From the NCBI GenBank assembly GCA_041750795.1, contig JBGSYQ010000091.1:1-14022 (forward strand): DNA of 14,022 nucleotides. The letters run 5' to 3'. The DNA is from JTS-RE94 sp041750795 (GTDB taxonomy: Bacteria; Planctomycetota; Planctomycetia; Pirellulales; PALSA-1355). Under the pieces are notes generated by a model. It ran no database searches. It was not told the origin of the DNA and was given only the letters and a program-made list of their open reading frames with translations. A program made the position numbers and the translations under genes. Below are positions 1 to 6,885 of the stretch, in pieces; position 1 is the stretch's first letter, and the number at the start of each line of letters is the position of its first letter.

Positions 1-139
1 CCGCGGCCAACAGCACCGGCTCAGCCCCCGACAGCGGACCGACCTGCACGCGCACCCGTCGCACCATGCCGCCGCCATGATCCACCGCGATTTCGCCAAC
101 CTGCTCCAACAGCGATCGAACCAGCGACAGCTCATGCAT
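1..139 (-). CDS. hypA: HypA, hydrogenase nickel-insertion protein (N-terminal part, runs off the window)
   Basis: The 46 visible residues begin MHELSLVRSLLEQVGEIA and continue with a GG-rich turn, RVRVQVGPLSGAEP. This is the typical HypA/HybF N-terminus. The M-H-E start supplies the conserved His2, which in the family is part of the nickel site. HypA delivers nickel to the [NiFe]-hydrogenase large subunit together with HypB. The zinc-finger half of the protein lies beyond the left edge. The ATG at 139-137 overlaps the end of the maturation protease gene by 8 bases, so the two are probably translationally coupled and the gene belongs to the hydrogenase operon. Other hyp genes may follow to the left, but they cannot be seen here. 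Confidence 0.88.
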   Translation of the reverse strand, partial: MHELSLVRSLLEQVGEIAVDHGGGMVRRVRVQVGPLSGAEPVLLAA

Positions 140-581
140 GACCCAGCACTCCGCGAATCTGGTCCACAATCTCGGACACACGCGCCGCCGTGGCCGCCGA
201 TATCGAACCCGTCGATCGATGCTCATTCACCGCCACGCCCCATACGCGCACTTTTGCAGGTAGCCGGCCGAGTTGCTCGGCCAAAGCCAGCGCCGCCGGT
301 AGCGACAGATCGTGGCTCCCCTGAAAGCGCGTCCGCTCGATCTCCTCCGCCGGCCAGTCCCAGCAGCGCACCGCGCCCACGGGCTCGTCGCTCGCACAGG
401 CGTCGCACACGTGCAACTCGTCGACGCCATCCAACCAGTCGAGCAGCGCCGCCGGCGAGCGGGCACATCTCACGGACAACTCGTCGCCGATCTGGATCTC
501 AATACTCCGCGCAACCACCCAGCCGACACTGTCATCGCCGTGCGGACTGCCAACTCCCACAAACAGGCGTCCACTGCCCAT
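132..581 (-). CDS. [NiFe]-hydrogenase maturation endopeptidase (HyaD/HycI family)
   Basis: This 149-residue protein has the usual size for the M52 family. It starts with a Rossmann-like strand and the signature GVGSPHGDDSVG (residues 9-20). An Asp follows in the CDAC stretch (D60), and GSHDLSL places a His at residue 90. The acidic residue of the GDD motif, the middle Asp and the His correspond to the nickel-sensing ligands known from HybD. Family members remove the C-terminal tail of the large subunit once nickel is inserted. The likely substrate is the adjacent alpha subunit. The reading frame is open further upstream, but I chose the ATG at 581 because its A is shared with the alpha-subunit stop (TGATG), matching the coupling seen through the operon. 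The gene ends inside the start of hypA. Confidence 0.87.
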   Translation of the reverse strand: MGSGRLFVGVGSPHGDDSVGWVVARSIEIQIGDELSVRCARSPAALLDWLDGVDELHVCDACASDEPVGAVRCWDWPAEEIERTRFQGSHDLSLPAALALAEQLGRLPAKVRVWGVAVNEHRSTGSISAATAARVSEIVDQIRGVLGHA

Positions 582-1876
582 CACCCTCGCTCCAGCTTCA
601 CTCTGAGGAAATGCGTCGCGCAACTGATGCACGGATCGTACGAACGCACCAGGTGCTCGCACGCTTGTGCGACCTGCTCGTCTGGCTCGTCGATCACCGC
701 CGGCAGATAATGTCGCAGATCGTCCTCGATTTGACTTTGATTCTGAGAAGTGGGGGGCACGATGTTGGCCAAGGTCACCTTGCCATCCGCATCCATGCCA
801 TAGCGATGATACAGCAGCCCGCGCGGAGCCTCGGTGGCCGCGGCGCCCTCCGCGGCCTGGTACTCGTACGGCACTCGCGCCATCGCACCGGGACGATAAT
901 CCACAAGGATCGACAGCGCTTCCTCGTACGCCTGCACGATCTCGATGCACCGCGCCACGATGCTCTTGAACGGGTTGCGGCAAGGCTGCTCCAAACCCAC
1001 GTCGACGGCCAATCGCCGGGCCGCCGGCAGCAGTTGATCGCGATTGAGATTGATGCGCGCCAACGGGCCCAGCAGGTACGTCCGCCCCGTGTCGAGCCGC
1101 ACGGCCTGCAACGCGGTGGAATGTGGCACCTGTTGCTCGCGAAAGTGCCGTTCGAAGTCGGCGGCGTCAATGACCGCCCCATCGCTGGTGCGTAGTGGGC
1201 CTTCGCACATGGCATACTCGTCCGGATGCGAGACGGCCACGAAATCGTAAGGCCGCTCGAAATCGGGAAAGTCAAAACCGGCCACCCAGTGCGTGGCTTC
1301 GATCGCCGCTCGCAGTCCCCACTCGAAATCGGTCACCAGCGACGTCAGCTCTTCTCGGCGCGGCAATCGGTAGAAGCCGCCCACTGCAACGTTGATGGGA
1401 TGCACGGCCCGTCCACCCAATGCTTCGAGCAACTGGTTGCCGTGCTTCTTCAGCCTCAGCCCTCGGTTGACTTCGTCCGGACAGTCCTTGGCCAGCGCCA
1501 GCGCACTTTCATATCCAAGAAAGTCCGGCACGTGCAACAGGTGTACGTGCAAGGCGTGGCTCTCGATCCACTCGCCGCAGTACAACAGTCGTCGCAAACG
1601 GCGCAACTCGGGTGTCACCTGCACGCCCAGTGCCTTCTCCAGCGCATGGACCGCGCTCATCTGGTACGCCACCGGGCAAATGCCGCAAATGCGGGCCGTG
1701 ATGTCGGGCACTTCCTCGATCGCACGTCCTCGCAACAGGGCCTCGAACAGGCGCGGCGGCTCGAAGATGTTCAGTTGCACCTGGTCGACCTGACCGTTGC
1801 TCAACCGAATGCGCAGCGCTCCCTCTCCCTCGACGCGGGTCATGGCTTCAACGCGAATGGTGCGAACGTCGCTCAT
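581..1876 (-). CDS. hydA: Group 3b-type [NiFe]-hydrogenase large (alpha) subunit
   Basis: This 431-residue catalytic subunit is expected to hold the NiFe(CN)2CO centre. The N-terminus contains TRVEGEG (13-19). The first cysteine pair is in RICGICPVAYQ (C64, C67). The second pair is near the C-terminus in DPCISCATH (C416, C419, H422). These four cysteines are the canonical Ni/Fe ligands. Nine residues follow His422 and should be removed by the protease encoded next to it. There is no Tat signal on the partner small subunit, so the enzyme is cytoplasmic. Family knowledge links this type to reversible H2 oxidation with NADP(H) and, in archaea, to sulfur reduction; direction in this organism is unknown. 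Tyr71 occupies the place where many other hydrogenase groups have His after the first motif. The start ATG overlaps the delta-subunit stop by 4 bases (ATGA). Confidence 0.93.
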   Translation of the reverse strand: MSDVRTIRVEAMTRVEGEGALRIRLSNGQVDQVQLNIFEPPRLFEALLRGRAIEEVPDITARICGICPVAYQMSAVHALEKALGVQVTPELRRLRRLLYCGEWIESHALHVHLLHVPDFLGYESALALAKDCPDEVNRGLRLKKHGNQLLEALGGRAVHPINVAVGGFYRLPRREELTSLVTDFEWGLRAAIEATHWVAGFDFPDFERPYDFVAVSHPDEYAMCEGPLRTSDGAVIDAADFERHFREQQVPHSTALQAVRLDTGRTYLLGPLARINLNRDQLLPAARRLAVDVGLEQPCRNPFKSIVARCIEIVQAYEEALSILVDYRPGAMARVPYEYQAAEGAAATEAPRGLLYHRYGMDADGKVTLANIVPPTSQNQSQIEDDLRHYLPAVIDEPDEQVAQACEHLVRSYDPCISCATHFLRVKLERG

Positions 1877-2673
1877 GCGGTTGGTGTCCGTCCGTCGTCG
1901 CCCACTGCAAGGCGGTCACTCTCTGCGCGAAACTCGGGCGCATTCCCGTTAAAGCTGTCGCGCAGGCTGCGGACCAGCGCTTCGCGCGGCACGCCAAACG
2001 ATTGATACTGTGCGGTGAGACTCTCCAGGTTCGGTTGTTGACACGGCCCAAAGCAACCATAGCAACCGCGATCGTAGCTGGGGCAAATCGCGCCGCACCC
2101 GTCCTGCGTCACCGGCCCCAGGCAAGGCACGCCCTGCGTCACTGCGATGCACACCGTCCCACGGCGCTTGCACTCCAGGCACACGCTATGAACCGGCGTC
2201 CGCGGGCGGCGGCCCCCCAGAAACGATAACAGTACTTCCAACAACTGCTGCTTGTTGATGGGGCAGCCGCGCAGCTCGAAGTCGACCGGCACGTGATCCG
2301 AGATCGCCGTCGACGTGGCCAGCGCGCGAATGGTCTCGGGCCTGGCGTACACCGCTTGCAAGAACTCGGCCGAGTCGGCCCAATTGCGCAGTGCCTGGAT
2401 GCCGCCCGAGGTGGCACAAGCTCCGATCGTCACCAGAAACTTGGAATCCCGCCGCACTTGCCGGATGCGCTGTTCGTCATCGGGTGTCGTGATCGAGCCT
2501 TCGACCAGGGCCACGTCGTACGGGCCGGGCTCGATGCGGCTGGTGGCTTCGAGAAAGTAGACCACGTCCAACTTGCCGGCCAGCGCCAGCAACTCGTCCT
2601 CCAACGCCAGAAACGACAACTGGCAGCCGTCGCACGACGCAAACTTGAACACGGCCAGCCGCGGCGTGTGCAT
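1873..2673 (-). CDS. hydD: [NiFe]-hydrogenase small (delta) subunit, Fe-S electron relay
   Basis: This 266-residue protein begins MHTPRLAVFKFASCDGCQ. C14, C17, C86 (IGACAT) and C137 (RGCPI) are the proximal [4Fe-4S] ligands of NiFe small subunits. A Cys-rich second half (C165, C168, C175, C184, C193, C197, C204, C207, C211) can bind two more clusters. No signal peptide or C-terminal membrane anchor is present, so it acts in the cytoplasm, passing electrons between the NiFe site in HydA and the HydG/HydB module. I chose the ATG at 2673, which shares its A with the gamma-subunit stop and lies 7 bases after a GGAGG. A GTG one codon upstream (2676) is an alternative. The gene's own stop overlaps the alpha-subunit start. 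Confidence 0.92.
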   Translation of the reverse strand: MHTPRLAVFKFASCDGCQLSFLALEDELLALAGKLDVVYFLEATSRIEPGPYDVALVEGSITTPDDEQRIRQVRRDSKFLVTIGACATSGGIQALRNWADSAEFLQAVYARPETIRALATSTAISDHVPVDFELRGCPINKQQLLEVLLSFLGGRRPRTPVHSVCLECKRRGTVCIAVTQGVPCLGPVTQDGCGAICPSYDRGCYGCFGPCQQPNLESLTAQYQSFGVPREALVRSLRDSFNGNAPEFRAESDRLAVGDDGRTPTA

Positions 2674-3533
2674 CACAGGGCCTCCACGTCGAGAAACGGC
2701 TCGATCTGGTCATAGCGAAAGATCGGCCCGTCCTTGCAAACGAACGCCGGCCCCAGTTGGCAGTGCCCGCACATGCCAACCGCGCATTGCATGTTGCGCT
2801 CCAGCGACACCCAGATCTGATCTTTGCGCAGCCCACGTCCCAGCGCGCTGCGCACGGTATAGCGCATCATCACCTCCGGCCCGCACAGCAGCAACAGCGT
2901 GTTGCCGGGAACCAGCGGCCGCAATCGATCGACCAGCAACGGCGCCACTCCCACGTTTCCCAGCCAGTCATCGGCGGAGCGATCGACCGTGGTTTGCACG
3001 TCGAGCCCTTTTGCGATCCAGCTCGGATACTCGCCCGTGTAGAGCAGCGTATCGGGACTGCGCGCGCCGTAGAGCAGCGTGCAGCGGCCGAACTTCTTCG
3101 GCCGTTGCAACAAGGCAGCCAGTGCCGGTCGCAACGGCGCCAAGCCGATGCCGCCCGCCACCATCACGACGTCGGCCCCGGCATGCTCATCCAGCGGCCA
3201 ATATGATCCGTACGGTCCGCGCAGACCAAGCGGGCCGCCAACTCCCAACTCCGCCAACGTGCGTGTGACGTTGCCTGCCACGCGAATCGTGTGGTCCCAC
3301 GTTCCGGCACGTTCGACGCCGGCACTGATACTAATCGCAATCTCGCCGACGCCCGGCAGATACAGCATGTTGAACTGTCCCGGCCGAAAGCGATACTGCG
3401 CGTGCAGCGCCGGGTCGCTGAATTGCAGGTGATAGGTTGCCACGCCCGGAATCTCGGGAGTCACGCCCGCGATCTTCACGCTTTGGGCAAGCCAGGGATT
3501 CTCCACAACGGCGCACGTCGTGCCGACACTCAT
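2673..3533 (-). CDS. hydG: Hydrogenase gamma subunit, FAD/NAD(P)-binding diaphorase with 2Fe-2S cluster
   Basis: This 286-residue protein has ferredoxin-NADP reductase/dihydroorotate dehydrogenase electron-transfer-subunit architecture. An N-terminal beta-barrel carries the flavin signature RFRPGQFNMLYLPGVGE (48-64). The nucleotide-binding half has VMVAGGIGLAPLRPAL (123-138) and LLCGPEVMM (215-223). A C-terminal 2Fe-2S site uses C250, C255, C258 and C266. It should be the NAD(P)(H) terminus of the hydrogenase complex. The reading frame stays open upstream inside hydB. The ATG at 3533 is preferred because it gives the ATGA overlap with the hydB stop and begins at the usual family position. The exact coenzyme preference (NADP+ is usual for group 3b) cannot be read from sequence by eye. 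Confidence 0.92.
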   Translation of the reverse strand: MSVGTTCAVVENPWLAQSVKIAGVTPEIPGVATYHLQFSDPALHAQYRFRPGQFNMLYLPGVGEIAISISAGVERAGTWDHTIRVAGNVTRTLAELGVGGPLGLRGPYGSYWPLDEHAGADVVMVAGGIGLAPLRPALAALLQRPKKFGRCTLLYGARSPDTLLYTGEYPSWIAKGLDVQTTVDRSADDWLGNVGVAPLLVDRLRPLVPGNTLLLLCGPEVMMRYTVRSALGRGLRKDQIWVSLERNMQCAVGMCGHCQLGPAFVCKDGPIFRYDQIEPFLDVEAL

Positions 3534-4663
3534 GATGCAGTCTCGCGAATGGCGGCTACCTCTTCGGTCAAATCGATGCCGACCGGGCACCAGGTGATGC
3601 AGCGGCCGCAGCCCACGCAGCCGGAGACGTCGAACTGGTCGATCCATGAGGCCAGCTTGTGGGTCAGCCATTGGCGATAGCGTGAGCGAATCTGGTCGCG
3701 CACGACGCCGCCGTTCATGTAGCTGAAGTCCCAGTTGAAGCAAGTGTCCCACTGACGCACGCGGTCCACGTGATCGCCGTCGAGCTCGCCGACCTCGGTC
3801 ACCGAGTGGCAAAAGCAGGTTGGGCATACCATCGTGCAATTGGTGCATGACAGGCAGCGCGTTGCGACTTCCGACCAGCGCGGATGGTCCAGGTTGCCCA
3901 GCAACAAGTCGCGAATGTCGGTCGTGTCCAGATGTTTGCTGATCTGGTCGACGGCCTGTTGCCGCGCCGCCTCGGCCTGCTTGAGTTGTTTTGGCTGCAC
4001 GGCGGTCGTTGGCAATTGTGCCACGATATCCGCGCCGCGCTGGCTGCCGATTTCAACGATAAAGCGATCCGGCAACTCCGTCAGCGCCAAGTCGAAGCCG
4101 CTCCGGCAGCGCGGGCCGGTGTTCATCGACGTACAGAAACAGGTGCTGGCCGCCTGCGTGCAGTTGACGGCCACAATCAACGCGCGCTGGCGGCGCCGGC
4201 GGTAGACGGGATCGACGTACTGACCGTTGACGAACGTGCGATCCTGCACCGCGATGGCAGCCAACTCGCAAGCCCGCACTCCCAGAAACGCAAAGGCCGG
4301 TTCGTCGTCCTGCACGTCGACCATCTGCCAGCCGGAGTCCGTACGGTCGGCGTGCGCCACGGTGAGCTTGGGCGGAAACAGGTAGCGCTTCCAGGAATGG
4401 GGTCCCACGACAAAGCCGAACCAGGCGTCGTCGTCACGCCGCCGCAAGCGATACTTCCCACCGCTTTGCTCATCGGTCCAGCCGCGCGGCAGATCGTCGA
4501 CGCCGCGAATCTCGTCGTACACGATCGCACCCTGGGACACGGTCGGGCCGATCACGCGATACGCCTCGCTCCACAGCAGGTCCAACAGCGCCTGGAAGTG
4601 CTCTTTACCGAGCGACGTCGTCGTGCCGTCGGTCCGCGTAACTTCGCCAGCGATTGTTGTCAT
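3530..4663 (-). CDS. hydB: Hydrogenase beta subunit, double 4Fe-4S ferredoxin-type protein
   Basis: This 377-residue protein matches the 4Fe-4S dicluster subunit of sulfhydrogenase/anaerobic sulfite reductase A type enzymes. Near the C-terminus are two cluster motifs: C270-C273-C276-C280, followed by C283 and C285, and C349-C352-C355-C359. A further cysteine group (C168, C175, C177, C186, in CFCTSMNTGPRC) lies mid-protein and may bind or cap another cofactor. It passes electrons between the gamma subunit and the hydrogenase core, or to an external acceptor; in archaea it is linked to the sulfur-reductase activity. The start is set by a strong AAGGAGG five bases upstream, although the frame is open for 32 more codons. 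It is 22 bases downstream of the cNMP-fold gene, with which it is probably co-transcribed. Confidence 0.91.
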   Translation of the reverse strand: MTTIAGEVTRTDGTTTSLGKEHFQALLDLLWSEAYRVIGPTVSQGAIVYDEIRGVDDLPRGWTDEQSGGKYRLRRRDDDAWFGFVVGPHSWKRYLFPPKLTVAHADRTDSGWQMVDVQDDEPAFAFLGVRACELAAIAVQDRTFVNGQYVDPVYRRRRQRALIVAVNCTQAASTCFCTSMNTGPRCRSGFDLALTELPDRFIVEIGSQRGADIVAQLPTTAVQPKQLKQAEAARQQAVDQISKHLDTTDIRDLLLGNLDHPRWSEVATRCLSCTNCTMVCPTCFCHSVTEVGELDGDHVDRVRQWDTCFNWDFSYMNGGVVRDQIRSRYRQWLTHKLASWIDQFDVSGCVGCGRCITWCPVGIDLTEEVAAIRETAS

Positions 4664-4668
4664 GCGAT

Positions 4669-4675
4669 CCTCCTT
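4669..4675 (-). promoter_or_regulatory. Ribosome binding site of hydB
   Basis: On the minus strand AAGGAGG lies five bases before the ATG at 4663. This nearly full anti-Shine-Dalgarno match decides the hydB start against the longer open frame. It is stronger than any other ribosome binding site in the operon, so the structural genes may be translated well independently of the upstream gene. Confidence 0.8.
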
Positions 4676-4685
4676 GCGGCGCGAA

Positions 4686-5177
4686 TCAATCCGGCCCCCG
4701 CGGAATGGCCGGCTGCGTCTCGGCAAACGAATCGAGCAACTGCAACCGCGTGGCCACAAGCCGATTGGCCAACGCCAGCGCGACCTGCCGCATCAGATGA
4801 TATCCAAAGTCAGGGTTCTCTTCGCAGAGCGCCACCGCCGCGTCCGCTGGTACGGCAACCACCTGGGTATCTTCCATGGCGACGGCCGACGTCGTCATCC
4901 ATCCCCCCCCCAGCAGCGCCGACCACGCCAGCATATCTCCTGGGCCCAGCGACAGAATTCGCATCTCATGCCGAGCGGCCACGCGCATATCCAGCGCCAC
5001 GCGTCCTGCAGAAACGATCATCAATTGGTCGTTGTGCATTCCCTCGCGAAACAGCACGGTGCCCGCCGGGTAACTGCGCACCGTGGCCGCCGCCGCCAGC
5101 CAATCGACGACCGCTTGCGGAAGCGGCGCCGAAAACGGCAGCTTTCCCAAGAGTTGAGCGATCGCTCGGGCGTCCAT
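4686..5177 (-). CDS. Stand-alone cyclic-nucleotide-binding (Crp-like effector) domain protein, no DNA-binding domain
   Basis: This 163-residue protein has one cNMP-binding-type beta-roll. Recognisable parts are YPAGTVLFREGMHNDQLMIVSAGRVAL, LSLGPGDMLAWSALLGG and AVPADAAVALCEENPDFGYHLMRQVALALANRLV (the helix after the roll). No helix-turn-helix follows, so it is not an ordinary Crp/Fnr regulator. In the phosphate-binding segment the G-E-x-A-L-L...R-A pattern of true cAMP binders is replaced by a G-D-M-L-A-W-S-A-L-L-G-G-G-W-M-T-T-S sequence without the Arg. It therefore may bind another ligand or none. The ATG at 5177 follows a GGAGA. The frame is open upstream to 5285, but that stretch holds no domain. 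It is the first gene of the hydrogenase operon, so a role in controlling or assembling the hydrogenase is inferred. A run of nine G in the coding strand (4903-4911) is a possible slippage site. Confidence 0.8.
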   Translation of the reverse strand: MDARAIAQLLGKLPFSAPLPQAVVDWLAAAATVRSYPAGTVLFREGMHNDQLMIVSAGRVALDMRVAARHEMRILSLGPGDMLAWSALLGGGWMTTSAVAMEDTQVVAVPADAAVALCEENPDFGYHLMRQVALALANRLVATRLQLLDSFAETQPAIPRGPD

Positions 5178-5239
5178 GGCGGCGTTCTCCGGGCTTGCGT
5201 CTCTTTCGGCAGCGCATGCATTGCGGATGCACTTTGTTG

Positions 5240-5267
5240 ATTCTCCCCATCTGCGGCAAGGTTGCAA
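5240..5267 (-). promoter_or_regulatory. Candidate sigma70-type promoter of the hydrogenase operon
   Basis: On the minus strand TTGCAA (5262-5267) is followed after 16 bases by GAGAAT (5240-5245). Each hexamer matches the consensus at four of six positions. Transcription would start near 5233, about 55 bases before the cNMP-fold gene. It is the best match I found in the 123-base gap, but the match is weak and may be chance. Confidence 0.3.
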
Positions 5268-5287
5268 GTGTGCAGAACATAGCACAC
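5268..5287. promoter_or_regulatory. Inverted repeat upstream of the hydrogenase operon, possible activator site
   Basis: GTGTGC (5268-5273) and GCACAC (5282-5287) form perfect 6-bp arms around an 8-base spacer. The dyad abuts the proposed -35 hexamer, with its centre roughly 44 bases before the inferred start. Activators of the Crp/Fnr or NarL kind often bind at such a place. The regulator is unknown, and the half-site spacing is not that of a classical Crp site. Confidence 0.35.
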
Positions 5288-5300
5288 ACCCAGCATCAGT

Positions 5301-6842
5301 TTACGTGGCCTTTGTTTTGCGCCGCGCTGGCTTGACCGCCTCGAGCGGCGTTTCCGCCGGTCCGGCCAACACTTCGCCGTTCGGGCGAAAGCGAGAACCG
5401 TGACACGGGCAGTCCCACGTCTGCTCGGCCTGGTTCCACTGCACCAGGCACCCCATGTGTGTGCAGACCGCCGACACTTGATGGAGTTTCCCCTGCTCGT
5501 CGCGTGCGCAGGCCACGCGCTTTCCCTCGACGTTCGACACCTGCCCTGCCCCGCGCTTGATCAAGCGGGTCGAGCTGCGCTTGGGCCGAGTCAGCCGATC
5601 CTTCAGCATGTAATAGGGAAAGTCCAGGTTTTCTTTGATATAGTCCCAGGCTCCCCCGCGGAAACTCTTCCGATCGATGGAGAACAGTTCTTGCCACGGG
5701 TTTTCGCGCCCCAGCATGGCGTCGCGTGCCATCAGACCGGCAATCGTCGCCAGCGTGATGCCGTTTCCGTTGAAGCCCGTCGCCACGAATTGTCTCTCGG
5801 ACGTTTCGCCGATAAAGGGCAGGCCGTCGTTGGTGGCAATCACCTGGCCAGACCAGTAGTAATCAGTTTTCGTCTCCGGCAGGATCCGCAGCAACGTCTC
5901 TTCCAAGCGTCGAAACGGCTCTTCCGTGTCGGTGAGCTGGCCGGTTTTGTGGTCGTTGCCGCCGAAAATCACGCGGTCCGCGTCGGCGCCGCTATCTACA
6001 CGCAGGTAATAGTACGGATCGCCGGTGTCCCACATGCTCAATTCCGGTACGCTCCCGCGGGCAAGTTGCCCACTCACCACATAGGACGAGTAAGAAGCAA
6101 GTTTTGTCTGCAGCAGCGACGCGGGCAGAAGTCCGGTTTTGCCCGCCAACGGCACGTGCGTGCCAATCACCACATAGTCACACGTCACGCGCCGATCGCC
6201 CACGGCGACGGTCAGCGGATCGGCCTCGATCTCGGTGACTTCAGATCCTTCGTGAATGGCGCTGCCATCGCCGTCGACCAGGCGCGCCAAAGCGGCCAAA
6301 TACGCACGCGGCTGGAACTTGGCCTGGTTGCGGATGCGGATTCCCGGCTTGCCGACCACCGGTACGCGCTCGACGAAGTCGACCGCGAAGCCCAGCTCCT
6401 GCGCCAGCTCTGCTTCCTCTTGCAACTCCACGGTCTCGTCTCGCTCTGAGTCAAGCGCCGCGTGCAGAAAACTGGGAACGCGGTGGAACCGGCAATCGAT
6501 CGCGTTGTCGCGCACGATCTGCTCGATCAAGTCCAGCGCAACCAGCCCGGCATACCAGGCGAGCAGGGCCTGTTCGCGGCCAAAGGACCCCACCAACTCG
6601 CGCAGCCGCAGGTCGGTAACGCAGGTCAGGTGGGCCGTCGTGTGACCGGTGTCACCATTGCCCAACCGATCTCGCTCCAAAAGGCACACGGTCTTGCCGG
6701 CCTGCTTGAGAAAATAAGCGGCCGAAAGTCCCGTGATCCCGCCACCCACAACGACCGCGTCGTAGTGGGCCGACTTGCGCAGCGGACTGAATTGCGGAAT
6801 GCTCGCCTCTTGCCAGACGGGCGTCGTATCCCTGTTTTCCAT
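5301..6842 (-). CDS. FAD-dependent oxidoreductase (DAO fold) with C-terminal Rieske 2Fe-2S domain
   Basis: This 513-residue protein has two parts. The first is a D-amino-acid-oxidase-type flavoprotein with VVVGGGITGLSAAYFL (30-45, GxGxxG), an ADP-ribose-binding Glu56 and the family stretch GHTTAHLTC (66-74). It ends in a GFNGNGITLA motif near the flavin. The second is a Rieske domain from about residue 430: C460 and H462 (CTHMGC) with C478 and H481 (CPCH) as cluster ligands. C465 and C480 are placed to form the disulfide of high-potential Rieske centres. Similar two-domain proteins (for example B. subtilis YhfW) have no settled substrate. No signal peptide is evident, so it is probably cytoplasmic. 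An AAGGGG sequence precedes the ATG. The gene is 43 bases after the ROK kinase gene, in a likely operon with it and the HAD phosphatase. Confidence 0.9.
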   Translation of the reverse strand: MENRDTTPVWQEASIPQFSPLRKSAHYDAVVVGGGITGLSAAYFLKQAGKTVCLLERDRLGNGDTGHTTAHLTCVTDLRLRELVGSFGREQALLAWYAGLVALDLIEQIVRDNAIDCRFHRVPSFLHAALDSERDETVELQEEAELAQELGFAVDFVERVPVVGKPGIRIRNQAKFQPRAYLAALARLVDGDGSAIHEGSEVTEIEADPLTVAVGDRRVTCDYVVIGTHVPLAGKTGLLPASLLQTKLASYSSYVVSGQLARGSVPELSMWDTGDPYYYLRVDSGADADRVIFGGNDHKTGQLTDTEEPFRRLEETLLRILPETKTDYYWSGQVIATNDGLPFIGETSERQFVATGFNGNGITLATIAGLMARDAMLGRENPWQELFSIDRKSFRGGAWDYIKENLDFPYYMLKDRLTRPKRSSTRLIKRGAGQVSNVEGKRVACARDEQGKLHQVSAVCTHMGCLVQWNQAEQTWDCPCHGSRFRPNGEVLAGPAETPLEAVKPARRKTKAT

Positions 6843-6885
6843 GATGTCGCCCCTTGATTAATCTGTTGCTCGTCGATCAACGTGG

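Noticed and set aside
77..1195. 372-codon plus-strand open frame opposite the protease and hydA
   Set aside because: It has low-complexity Arg/Pro/Ser composition and overlaps genes with intact catalytic motifs.
5268..5287. Classical Crp or Fnr binding site upstream of the hydrogenase operon
   Set aside because: The TGTG and CACA half-sites are 10 bases apart rather than 8, and no Fnr-type TTGAT half-sites are present. It is kept only as an unassigned dyad.
3884..5335. 483-codon plus-strand open frame opposite hydB and the cNMP-fold gene
   Set aside because: It spans two well-supported minus-strand genes, shows no motif and has shadow-type composition.
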